In this document: positions 1-7,526 of the stretch, piece after piece
How positions within the stretch are numbered: the stretch's first letter is position 1
Layout of the letters: each line of letters begins with the position of its first letter
Origin: Bacteroidota bacterium
Lineage (GTDB): Bacteria; Bacteroidota; Bacteroidia; Flavobacteriales_F; PHOS-HE28
Reading direction: 5' to 3'
Assembly (NCBI GenBank): GCA_023428865.1
Contig: JAEYWT010000164.1
Location: 1-14,312, forward strand
DNA: 14,312 nt
Translations under genes and position numbers: made by a program
Notes under the pieces: generated by a model
What the model saw: the letters and a program-made list of their open reading frames with translations, nothing else
Databases searched by the model: none
What the model was told of the DNA's origin: nothing

Positions 1-518
1 TACCCACACCCCGCGCGTTGGAAGGTGGTGAAGAGCGAGCACCCCATGCTTTGTTGGATTGGAAGTACGCCGAAACCCACGTGCCATGGGGCATCCTTCT
101 GCTCTTCGGCGGTGGGTTCGCCATCGAACACGGCATCGACAAGAGCGGTCTATCAGCGGAATTGGTGGCGGCCACGCATCACCTGCAAGGCTTGCCGCAT
201 CCTGTGTTGATCGCAGCCGTGGTGGCCGTGGTATGTGTGCTCAGCGAATTGGGGAGCAACACCGCAGTGGCCAGCTTGGCACTGCCGATCCTAGCGCAGA
301 GTGCCGAGACCTGGGGCATGGATCCACAAGCGCTTTTGGTGCCAGCCGCACTGGGCGCCACCCTGGGTTTTGCTCTACCGGTGGCCTCGCCCATGCAGGC
401 CATCGTTTTCGGTTCCGGCCGCATTCGAGTGCGGGAAATGGTAAGGGCGGGTATCTGGCTGGATCTCACCGGAATAGCCCTTTTTAGCATTCTATTCGGC
501 TGGATATTAGCTGGTTAG
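1..518 (+). CDS. DASS/SLC13-family sodium:anion symporter, C-terminal part
   Basis: This is the 3' end of a membrane transporter gene that enters from the left edge; the open frame is already running at base 3 and ends with TAG at 516-518, leaving about 171 residues. The visible part is mostly hydrophobic helices. It contains a glycine-rich LLLFGGGFAI segment, a re-entrant-loop-like motif SELGSNTAVASL and the downstream helix-turn GATLGFALPVASPMQAIVFG. The SNT motif and the following P-x-ASPMQ-like loop are typical of divalent-anion:sodium symporters (SLC13/DASS, such as dicarboxylate or sulfate carriers), where SNT binds substrate carboxylate and sodium. The protein would act in the inner membrane. 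The substrate cannot be told from this fragment. The in-frame TTG at 18 is not a real start. Family assignment is firm; substrate is unknown. Confidence 0.85.
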   Translation, partial: PTPRALEGGEERAPHALLDWKYAETHVPWGILLLFGGGFAIEHGIDKSGLSAELVAATHHLQGLPHPVLIAAVVAVVCVLSELGSNTAVASLALPILAQSAETWGMDPQALLVPAALGATLGFALPVASPMQAIVFGSGRIRVREMVRAGIWLDLTGIALFSILFGWILAG

Positions 519-556
519 GGGGTGGTTGATGGGGGTGTAGGCCCCGTGGGGTACCA

Positions 557-587
557 AGAAATATTTCTCGCGGAAATTGACCGGTCA
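557..587. promoter_or_regulatory. Two adjacent perfect palindromes upstream of the AIPR gene
   Basis: The 107-bp gap between the transporter and the AIPR gene holds two perfect inverted repeats: AGAAATATTTCT at 557-568 and TGACCGGTCA at 578-587, separated by 9 bp. Their centres are about 20 bp apart, close to two helical turns, and they lie 38-69 bp before the chosen start codon. This is where an operator for a dimeric regulator would sit. No regulator gene is adjacent and no T-tract follows, so a terminator role is unlikely. Short palindromes also arise by chance, so this is a candidate only. Confidence 0.3.
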
Positions 588-625
588 CGGCGGAATGAAG
601 CCATGTTTTCACAACTTTGAGAACC

Positions 626-2398
626 ATGCGCATCACAGAAGAACAGATCAAAGCCGCCCACAAGTCGCTCAAGAACGAGAACGGAGGGGCCTGGCAGGAC
701 TATTTCGGCCTGCTTTTCTTGGAAGAGTTCCACAAAGTGCCGCGCGAGCAAGCGTTGCACCAAGTAGCCTTCGGTGGCGAAGATTATGGTATCGATGGAT
801 ACCACTTCGACAAGGCGAAGCGCAACCTCTATCTGTTCCAGTTCAAGTGGAGCGGCGATCACGAGCAGTTCAAGCAGGGCTTCCGCACCTTGTTGGAACA
901 TGGCATGGGCGAAGTATTCGGTGCCAACTCCGGAGGGCGCAGTCGCAACGCCATGGTGAATGGTCTGAAGAACGTGCTGCGCGAGAACCGCTCTCGCATC
1001 GATCAGGTCAACTTCCACTTCGTCTTCACCGGCGAACCAGAGAAGGCCGAGAACAGCAGCGTGCTCGGTGCCTTGCGCGAGGATCTGGAGAATCGCAAGC
1101 ACATGCTCGATGAGTGGTGGGGCAAGGAGATGAGCATGGTGATCGAATACCGTTCGCTCAGTGGCAAACGCTCACACTTCGTGGTGGACAAGACCCACGA
1201 GTATCCGTTGAAGCTTTCCGGATCCTTGGAGAAGGATGGTCCCGATGGCCAGCAGATGCTCATCGGCATGGGTCGCCTCTATGACATCTATGGCATGTTC
1301 CGCCAAATGGGCTCGCGCTTCTTCGAGCGCAACATCCGCCACAGCCTGCCCGAAGACGGATCGGTGAACCGGGTGTTGCAGAAAGCCTTCCGCGATATCG
1401 GCATCGATAAGCGTTTGGATCCTGCCATGTTCGCCTTCAATCACAACGGTGTCACCTTCAGCGCGCAGAAGATCGAAGAAGACGGCAACGGTTACCGCAT
1501 CACCGAACCACGTTTGCTCAACGGTGCGCAGACCATCACCACCATGGCACGTTTCATTGAACGTAACAAGGAGCGTGACGATATCGACACCATCAAAGAC
1601 CGTCTGAAACGCATCGAGGTGATCTGCAAGGTGATCACCCATGCCGACGATCCCTTCATCACCACGGTCACCATTAATAACAACCGGCAGAACCCGGTGG
1701 ACAGTTGGAACCTGCGTGCCAACGACCAGATCCAGCTGGAGTTGAGCGATCATTTCCGCGGCAAGCTGGGCATCTACTACGAGCGGCAGCAACGCGCGTT
1801 CGAGGGATTGACGGAAGAAGAGCGCGACGAACAGGGCATCACCGACGACAAGGCGATCCAGATGTTGAAGCTCGCGCAGACCTTCCTGGCCAGCGAGGGC
1901 GAACTGGTGGTGATGCGTTCCATGCGCAAAGCCTTCGAAGAGGACAAGCAGTACGAGGCCATCTTCCACATGCGCCGTTTGGAGCCCGATCCGCGTTACG
2001 TGGTATTGTGCTACAAAGTGCAGTTCCGTCTGCCCTTGCTCACACGCAACATCCTCGAGCGTGGAGAGAACAAGTACAGCTTCGTTGGTCGCGGTCGCCA
2101 CTTGTTGTGGGCGCTCATGTGCCAGGCCATCCTCAACGATAAGGACCTGCACAAGATGGCCGAACGCTACGGACAAGATCTCTCCATAAGCGCCAACTAC
2201 ATGCAGTACATCAGTGGTCTGGCCACAGGTGCCTGTCGCGCGTTGTTGAGCGAGCTGGTGGAACAGGAAGCCAACGCCGCCGCGGTGAAGAACAACGAGT
2301 TCAACTTCTTGCGCAGCAAACAATCGTTCGACTTCTGCATGGAAGTGGCCGCGAAGAAGTATGGCTGGGAGAAACGCAAGCTCTCGGGGAACTGGTAA
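626..2398 (+). CDS. AIPR-family (abortive infection phage resistance) protein with N-terminal Mrr-like nuclease core
   Basis: A 590-residue cytoplasmic protein. Residues about 230-450 carry AIPR-family (PF10592) landmarks in the usual order: RFFERNIRHSL (231-241), FAFNHNGVTF (269-278, matching the family's aromatic-xx-NNGIT block), RLLNGAQTITTM (296-307, matching VNGxQT), NNNRQNPVDSWNLRAND (351-367) and a following YYER. The N-terminus has a probable PD-(D/E)xK core: GIDGYHF with D57, then a strand ending in Q72-F-K74. This D...QxK pattern is typical of Mrr-like restriction nucleases. Proteins of this family are linked to abortive phage infection; nuclease activity here is inferred. The ATG at 626 is preferred over an in-frame TTG at 617. 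No partner methylase or toxin-antitoxin gene is adjacent, and codon use looks like that of its neighbours. The next gene, a kinase, begins 132 bp later and is probably unrelated. Confidence 0.85.
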   Translation: MRITEEQIKAAHKSLKNENGGAWQDYFGLLFLEEFHKVPREQALHQVAFGGEDYGIDGYHFDKAKRNLYLFQFKWSGDHEQFKQGFRTLLEHGMGEVFGANSGGRSRNAMVNGLKNVLRENRSRIDQVNFHFVFTGEPEKAENSSVLGALREDLENRKHMLDEWWGKEMSMVIEYRSLSGKRSHFVVDKTHEYPLKLSGSLEKDGPDGQQMLIGMGRLYDIYGMFRQMGSRFFERNIRHSLPEDGSVNRVLQKAFRDIGIDKRLDPAMFAFNHNGVTFSAQKIEEDGNGYRITEPRLLNGAQTITTMARFIERNKERDDIDTIKDRLKRIEVICKVITHADDPFITTVTINNNRQNPVDSWNLRANDQIQLELSDHFRGKLGIYYERQQRAFEGLTEEERDEQGITDDKAIQMLKLAQTFLASEGELVVMRSMRKAFEEDKQYEAIFHMRRLEPDPRYVVLCYKVQFRLPLLTRNILERGENKYSFVGRGRHLLWALMCQAILNDKDLHKMAERYGQDLSISANYMQYISGLATGACRALLSELVEQEANAAAVKNNEFNFLRSKQSFDFCMEVAAKKYGWEKRKLSGNW

Positions 2399-2530
2399 GG
2401 TGGTGAACGAGGTCTGCGGATACCATCCGGATCCTTTGCCACGGCCTGTTTCGTGAGACACGGGTTATTCCGCGTGCACCCCAGGACAAAGGGGCGAGTA
2501 TGTCGATCAATGGGCCAGGAACATACACCG

Positions 2531-4321
2531 ATGAGGTGGAGCCATTACCTGCTCTACGTGCTGTTGATCCTTCGGTCCGGCGCTATGCATGCCTATGCAC
2601 AGCATACCGCGGCCGTTGATCCGCTGCATGCGCTGGTACAGGCCGGAGCCTACCCGATAGCGATCGCACGTGGTGAAGAGTTGCTCGCAGACCTACCTGC
2701 TGGGTCTACAGAGGAGCGCGCAGCAGTAGCCTACCAGGTTGCTTCGGCGCACTACTTCAGCCAGAATGAACGCGAGGCCACGCGATATGCCCAGCAAGCC
2801 TTGGGCTGGGCAACGGCTGCCGCCGATACCATCACCATGATGCGCGCCACACGCTTGCTGGCCGATCTGCTCTTCGCTGGCGGCCGGTACGAAGACGCCC
2901 TAGCGCTGGAGCGCGACGGCATACGACTAGCCCTCCAGGCGGGAGATGAAGGCTCGCGAGTGAAGTTCCTATCCGGTGTGGCGGACAACTTCACCATGCT
3001 GGGTGTGCCCGATTCCGCTGAGCATTATTACCGCCGAACACTGGCGGGTCTTGCACCGGACGATATGCGGCAGCGGGCCATGACCGCCTCGAACCTTGCC
3101 AAATTGCTAAGCGAGAAAGGTGAACATGCCGCCGCGATCACCTTGCTTCGGCCCGCCGTGGAACAACTGCGCACGCGCGACGAAGCCAAATACGCCAAGA
3201 GCTTGAACACCCTGGCCTATGTGTACCACAACGCCGGCATGCACCGCGAGGCCATCGACCATTTCGCCGAGAGCGAACAGTTGAACCAGCTCACCGACAA
3301 GGACATCAGCACCACCTTGGAGAACCTGGGCTTCACAGCGGAAAGCCAGGCCGCTTTGGGCCAACACGAGCCTGCCTATGCCACCATGCTGAAGTTGGAG
3401 GAGCAACTGCATGCCTACTACGCACGCACCGCCAACGATGAGATACTCGCGTTGGAGAAACGCTTCGAGACCGAGCGCAAAGAGCAGGAGAACGCGTTGT
3501 TGCGTGCCGAGAACGACAAGCGCCGATCGAACGAGGAGCGCCTACGGAACCGTTGGATCGCCGCCGCGGCATTGGTGGTGCTGTTGATCGGTCTGCTCGG
3601 TCTGCTCTACCGCAACTACCGGCTGCGTGGCCAGCATGCACGCGACATGGAGCGGATCAATGCCGAGTTGCACGATCAACGCGACCGGGTGCAACGGATG
3701 AACGACCTGCTGGAACTGAAAGTGCTGCGCGGTCAACTCAACCCGCACTTCATCCACAACTGCCAGAACAGTGCCATCGCCTTGGTGAAGGAGGGGCGCG
3801 ATACCGAGGCGCTCATCTACTTGCAAGGTCTATCGAAGCTCATGCGCATGGTATTGGAACATTCGGTGAAGGACCGTATTGCGCTGGATGCCGAGTTGGA
3901 GTTCCTGCGCCAATACCTCGCCTTGGAGGCATTGCGCTTGAAAGATCTACGGTTCTCCGTGGAGGTGGATGAGCAACTGTTGAAAGAGGAGGTCTTCCTA
4001 CCGGCCTTGCTCGTTCAGCCTTTCTTGGAGAATGCCATCTGGCATGGTTTGGCGGGCAAAGAGGGCGATCGCATGGTAGAGGTGCGTTTCCATTCCACCG
4101 AACATGGCTTGTGCTGCAAGGTGACCGACAACGGAGTGGGGCGGAAGGTCGCAGGGGGAAGAGCAGGCCGTGAACGATCCTACGCGACCGACCTCACTCA
4201 GGAACGCTTGCTCCTGCTCACCCACCGCATGCAGCAAAAGGGCTCCATCGTGATCAACGACCTATCGGATGAACGAGGGGGCGCATGTGGAACGGAAGTG
4301 GTGATCGAACTGACGATCTGA
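2531..4321 (+). CDS. LytS/YehU-type sensor histidine kinase with periplasmic TPR repeats
   Basis: A 596-residue kinase, counted from the ATG at 2531, which begins a clear signal peptide (hydrophobic YLLYVLLIL, ending near HAYAQ). An in-frame GTG at 2453 would add 26 residues in front of the signal and is rejected. Residues about 65-290 are helical TPR-like repeats (blocks such as LADLLFAGGRYEDALAL and LNTLAYVYHNAGMHREAI). A charged coiled coil (about 295-341) and one membrane helix (about 342-361) follow. The catalytic part is the His_kinase (PF06580) type: phospho-acceptor His406 in LNPHFIHN, N-box Asn501 in PFLENAIWHG and G-box DNGVG from Asp533. TPR-TM-kinases of this layout are common in Bacteroidota and sense an unknown periplasmic signal. 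The response regulator starts 22 bp downstream, so the two are almost surely cotranscribed and cognate. Confidence 0.92.
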   Translation: MRWSHYLLYVLLILRSGAMHAYAQHTAAVDPLHALVQAGAYPIAIARGEELLADLPAGSTEERAAVAYQVASAHYFSQNEREATRYAQQALGWATAAADTITMMRATRLLADLLFAGGRYEDALALERDGIRLALQAGDEGSRVKFLSGVADNFTMLGVPDSAEHYYRRTLAGLAPDDMRQRAMTASNLAKLLSEKGEHAAAITLLRPAVEQLRTRDEAKYAKSLNTLAYVYHNAGMHREAIDHFAESEQLNQLTDKDISTTLENLGFTAESQAALGQHEPAYATMLKLEEQLHAYYARTANDEILALEKRFETERKEQENALLRAENDKRRSNEERLRNRWIAAAALVVLLIGLLGLLYRNYRLRGQHARDMERINAELHDQRDRVQRMNDLLELKVLRGQLNPHFIHNCQNSAIALVKEGRDTEALIYLQGLSKLMRMVLEHSVKDRIALDAELEFLRQYLALEALRLKDLRFSVEVDEQLLKEEVFLPALLVQPFLENAIWHGLAGKEGDRMVEVRFHSTEHGLCCKVTDNGVGRKVAGGRAGRERSYATDLTQERLLLLTHRMQQKGSIVINDLSDERGGACGTEVVIELTI

Positions 4322-4343
4322 TCGTGTTGCCGAACTTGCGGGC

Positions 4344-5081
4344 ATGATCCGCGCTTTGCTGGTGGACGATGATGATGCCGCACGGCGCTACCTCCGTGCA
4401 TTGTTGGCCGAAGCCCACGCCGACGTTGATGTGGTGGGCGAAGCAGCGAACATCAGCGAAGCGGAAGAGACGATCGCGGTGGCCCGCCCCGAGCTCGTCT
4501 TCCTCGATGTGGAGATGCCCGGTGGTACAGGCTTCGATCTGTTGCGGAAGTTGAAGCGCTGGCCGTTCGATGTGATCTTCACCACGAGCCACCAGCACTA
4601 CGCCATACAGGCCATCCGCTTCAGTGCGTTGGATTATCTACCCAAGCCCGTGCTGCCCGAAGAGCTCGCTGCCGCGATGGAGCGTATGCGGGATCAACGA
4701 CCCCCCCGGTCGACGGTGGAGGTGCAGGCGCAGTTCATGACGAATCTGTCTCAGGCCAGTGTGGGCACGTTCAAGCTCACCATACCACATGGTGACCGTA
4801 CGTTCTTCGTGGCACCCGCCGATATCATTCGGTGCGAAGCGGACCGCAACTACACGTGGGTGCACCTGGGTGATGACCGGCGCTACCTCTTGTCGCGGAC
4901 ACTGAAGGAATTCGAGGAGATGTTGGAGCCTTTCGGTTTCCTACGCATCAACCGTAGCGATCTGGTGGATAGGAAGCGGATCGTGCATTTGGAAGGCGGC
5001 AACGTGGTGCTGCAAGATGGCTCCAGGCTCGAGGTAAGTCGTCGCCGACTGGCCGAACTGAAGCAGTTGCTGGCCTCCTGA
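4344..5081 (+). CDS. LytTR-family DNA-binding response regulator
   Basis: A 245-residue response regulator. Residues 1-120 are a receiver domain with acidic cluster VDDDD (8-11), phosphorylation site Asp55 in FLDVEMP, Thr80/Thr81 and Lys101 in DYLPKP. Residues about 141-243 are a LytTR DNA-binding domain, with recognisable blocks IIRCEADRNYTWVHL, LSRTLKEFEEML, FLRINRSDLVD and VVLQDGSRLEVSRRR. It would be phosphorylated by the kinase encoded 22 bp upstream and bind direct-repeat sites at target promoters. The length and domain order are normal for the family and all catalytic residues are present. Directly after the stop there is a 10-bp palindrome (ACCGATCGGT, 5084-5093) without a T-tract. 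The target genes are not evident; the downstream secreted protein gene is one positional candidate. Confidence 0.94.
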   Translation: MIRALLVDDDDAARRYLRALLAEAHADVDVVGEAANISEAEETIAVARPELVFLDVEMPGGTGFDLLRKLKRWPFDVIFTTSHQHYAIQAIRFSALDYLPKPVLPEELAAAMERMRDQRPPRSTVEVQAQFMTNLSQASVGTFKLTIPHGDRTFFVAPADIIRCEADRNYTWVHLGDDRRYLLSRTLKEFEEMLEPFGFLRINRSDLVDRKRIVHLEGGNVVLQDGSRLEVSRRRLAELKQLLAS

Positions 5082-5175
5082 TCACCGATCGGTAGATCCT
5101 TCGACCGCTGGATAGGAAGGCCTTTCCAACGAACGATCCCAGCTGCACATTCGCATCATCGATACGCCGAACAAC

Positions 5176-6966
5176 ATGACCACCGCACGCTCATTCCCAG
5201 TACACATGGACCGCCATTCGCGCTACGACCGTTTCTGGAACACGTTGATCTGGACCAGCATCTCGGTCGGGCTGGCGCTGCTGTTGTTCCTCTCCACGTC
5301 CTTGTCGAGCAAGGCACAATGGTCCACGGACCCCAACGCACCCCTGGTGATCTGCAATGCACCCAGTTACCAGAAGAACATGCGTGTATTGGGCGATGGA
5401 AACGGCGGTTGGTACGTGCTCTGGACCGATGACCGCCTCGGAGCGAACAACTACGCAGTGTTCGGGCAACGCGTGGATGCGGGCGGGAACCTCTTGTGGG
5501 AACCCAATGGTCGGTTGATCAAGGCCATTTCCGGAAGGAGCATCAACTACATCGGTGTTACCCGCACGAGCGATGATCGGCTTTTCCTGGCATATACCAG
5601 CGGCGCCGACCAGTTCGGTGCGGACACCCTGCGTGCCATGGCTTACGATAGCGATGCACAGCCCGTTTGGTCCCAGCCCGTGCTGTTGGCACAACCGGGT
5701 CTATTGCCCGGCGGAGGCACTGCCAGTGGTCACTTCTACCCACGTGTAACGCCGGTGCTCAACGGCATTTTCGTAGGCTGGGGTACGAATCTGCTCGGGG
5801 CAGCGGACTACGTCCATGTGGCGCGTGTGCTCAACGATGGCACCAACCTGATGGCGGTCCAAGGCGTGGAGATCCCCAGCATGAACAACTCGATCGTCAC
5901 CGGCCCGTGGACCATGCGCCATGATCTGAATGGGGGCCTGATGCTAGAAGAGCGCTGGGGCAACGGCTCGGGAGCGCCCCTGTACGCCATGCATGTGGAT
6001 AGCATGGGCGATGAACTATGGTCCGAGTTGCTCCAGGTAAGTGCCAATAGCAGCGGCCTTTCCTACGAGTGGAGCACGGCCATGGCGCCGAACACGCGTA
6101 TGAATTCCGTCTGGGCCAACGGGTACGACCTGCGCATGGCCATTTACAACACGGGTGGAGTGCTCTTGAACGGAGCAGCACCGATCGAAGTGTGCATACA
6201 GTCCGATGTACAGGAGAATCCCTTCGTGGTGCAGAGCGAAGAGGAGACCACGGTGTTCTGGGCAGATAACCGCACAGCACTGGGTGGTGGAAGACAGGTC
6301 TTCATGCAACGGTTCGATGCCTCGGGTACGCCACTGCTTACGACCAATGGCGTGTTGGCTATGCGGGTCAATGGGAATATCAACGGGTTCCCACGCGCAT
6401 TCGTCGTCAACGGCAATGAGCACATCGTGGCCATGGTAGCGCCCTTTGCCAGTGATGGGGCCACACCGGGCTTCCGCGCGGGACGTGTTACCAACACCGG
6501 GACCAACGTGTGGAGCGACACCACACGCTTCTGCACCGGCGTCCTCAGCCCCAATGGTGGCACGGATTACGCGTTGACCAGCGATGGCCAAGGTGGTGCC
6601 ATGGCCGTTTGGTTCAACTGGCAGAACGATGCGATCTACGCGGCACGCATCGATAGCAGCGGCTACCTCGGTGGCAACAACACCACAGCCATTGCAACAG
6701 TGGAGGGCACAGAAGCACTGCGCGTTTCTCCGAACCCTGCGAACGATCGGATCACGCTCATGGTCGACCCCGCGTGGGTAGGGCGTGCGGCTACTGTAGA
6801 AGTACTGGATGCAATGGGTAGGCAAGTATACCAACAGCGCATTGGCACGATGAACGCTAGGGAGCCCATTGTCCTTGCACCGGAGTGGAAGGATGGAGTG
6901 TACCTGGTGAAGCTACATGCGGAAGGCCATGTTCCTAGGAGCACACGAATGATCCTACAGCGCTGA
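5176..6966 (+). CDS. T9SS-sorted secreted repeat protein
   Basis: A 596-residue secreted protein of unknown specific function. An N-terminal signal has a hydrophobic core at about 24-44 and a probable cleavage after Ala47 (SSKA-Q). The body has recurrent motifs of the type W-x-D-x-R ... (F/M)xQR(V/F)DAxG...L...NG, seen clearly in LWTDDRLGANNYAVFGQRVD and again in VFWADNRTALGG followed by VFMQRFDASG. They suggest a beta-propeller built of repeated strands. Residues about 515-596 form a type A T9SS C-terminal sorting domain: VSPNPANDRITLMV, VEVLDAMGRQVY, then DGVYLVKLHAEG and a final RMILQR strand. It would cross the outer membrane by T9SS and be released or anchored at the surface. An alternative start is Met11 (5206), which keeps the signal. 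Its stop codon abuts that of the convergent RidA gene. Confidence 0.88.
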   Translation: MTTARSFPVHMDRHSRYDRFWNTLIWTSISVGLALLLFLSTSLSSKAQWSTDPNAPLVICNAPSYQKNMRVLGDGNGGWYVLWTDDRLGANNYAVFGQRVDAGGNLLWEPNGRLIKAISGRSINYIGVTRTSDDRLFLAYTSGADQFGADTLRAMAYDSDAQPVWSQPVLLAQPGLLPGGGTASGHFYPRVTPVLNGIFVGWGTNLLGAADYVHVARVLNDGTNLMAVQGVEIPSMNNSIVTGPWTMRHDLNGGLMLEERWGNGSGAPLYAMHVDSMGDELWSELLQVSANSSGLSYEWSTAMAPNTRMNSVWANGYDLRMAIYNTGGVLLNGAAPIEVCIQSDVQENPFVVQSEEETTVFWADNRTALGGGRQVFMQRFDASGTPLLTTNGVLAMRVNGNINGFPRAFVVNGNEHIVAMVAPFASDGATPGFRAGRVTNTGTNVWSDTTRFCTGVLSPNGGTDYALTSDGQGGAMAVWFNWQNDAIYAARIDSSGYLGGNNTTAIATVEGTEALRVSPNPANDRITLMVDPAWVGRAATVEVLDAMGRQVYQQRIGTMNAREPIVLAPEWKDGVYLVKLHAEGHVPRSTRMILQR

Positions 6967-7377
6967 TCACAGTGTGGCCACCACCTTCAGCTCGATCGCG
7001 ATCGGTGTCGGCAGGCAGTTGATCTCCAATGTCGTCCGGCACGGCGGATCCACTTCGAAATACTCCTTCCACAGTCGGTTGTAGGTGGCGAAGTCGTCCT
7101 TCATATTGGTGAGGAACACCGTCACGTCCACGATCTTCTCCCAGCTGCTGCCGCTGTCCTCCAGGATCCACCGCACGTTCTGGAACACGCTACGCACCTG
7201 CGTTTCGATATCGTAGGAGGCGATCGTACCATCGGCGTTCAGCTCCACGCCGGGTATCTTCTTCGTGCCACGTTCGCGCGGTCCCACCCCGCTTAGGAAA
7301 AGCAGATCGCCCACACGGCGGGCATGCGGGTAATGGCCAACGGGCTCGGGTGCTTTGTTGCTGGATATGCTGCTCAT
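6967..7377 (-). CDS. RidA-family deaminase, resembling 2-aminomuconate deaminase
   Basis: A 136-residue RidA/YjgF/UK114 protein, read from the ATG at 7377 so that MSSISSNKAP leads into the first family strand. A longer frame reaching 7497 adds 40 residues unlike the family. Visible blocks are GDLLFLSGVGPRERGTKKIPG, a central helix ETQVRSVFQNVRWILEDSG, VDVTVFLTNMKDDFATYN and CRTTLEINCLPTPIAIELKVVA. Arg114 and Glu129 keep the same 15-residue spacing as E. coli RidA Arg105 and Glu120, so an enamine/imine deaminase active site is plausible. The GTKKIPG insert and PTPIAIELKVVA tail recall 2-aminomuconate deaminase-type members of the kynurenine and aminophenol routes. This fits the 2-aminomuconic semialdehyde dehydrogenase-like gene at 13428-14312, though it is not adjacent. 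Family certain; exact substrate inferred. Confidence 0.88.
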   Translation of the reverse strand: MSSISSNKAPEPVGHYPHARRVGDLLFLSGVGPRERGTKKIPGVELNADGTIASYDIETQVRSVFQNVRWILEDSGSSWEKIVDVTVFLTNMKDDFATYNRLWKEYFEVDPPCRTTLEINCLPTPIAIELKVVATL

Positions 7378-7526
7378 GCGCGGTTGGATGACGGCGTGAA
7401 GTTCTTGGTTCCTGACGAGAATCCGATCCACATGGGCAACGATCGATCGGTCGGGCTTGGTTCGGAGGATCCGGCCACAGGTGCAGCAACTGGCCAAATG
7501 GTCCTTAGCATGTACCTTGGTGCGTT
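7378..7526. promoter_or_regulatory. Divergent intergenic region between RidA gene and secreted-protein gene
   Basis: These 149 bases separate two divergently read start codons, so both promoters should lie here. No convincing TAnnTTTG element is present on either strand; TACCTTGG at 7513-7520 is the nearest match for the plus-strand gene but sits too close to its ATG. A perfect 10-bp palindrome CGATCGATCG occurs at 7440-7449, near the middle of the gap, and could be a shared operator or chance. Confidence 0.4.

Noticed and set aside
520..556. G/C-rich inverted repeat as a terminator after the transporter gene
   Set aside because: The stems are 3-4 bp with very small or unstable loops and there is no T-tract.
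612..619. CAACTTTG as a -7 promoter element for the AIPR gene
   Set aside because: It misses the first T of TAnnTTTG, lies only 6 bp before the ATG, and has no -33 element at proper distance.
1172..2461. 429-codon open frame on the minus strand
   Set aside because: It lies fully antisense to the well-supported AIPR gene, has low-complexity composition typical of a GC-rich shadow frame, and shows no domain.
626..5081. AIPR gene plus kinase and regulator as one multi-gene defence system
   Set aside because: A 132-bp gap separates AIPR from the kinase, and the TPR-kinase/LytTR pair is a common signalling unit in Bacteroidota with no known defence link.
7378..7497. 40-residue N-terminal extension of the RidA protein
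   Set aside because: The Cys/Arg-rich extension does not resemble the family, and the ATG at 7377 gives a normal RidA length.
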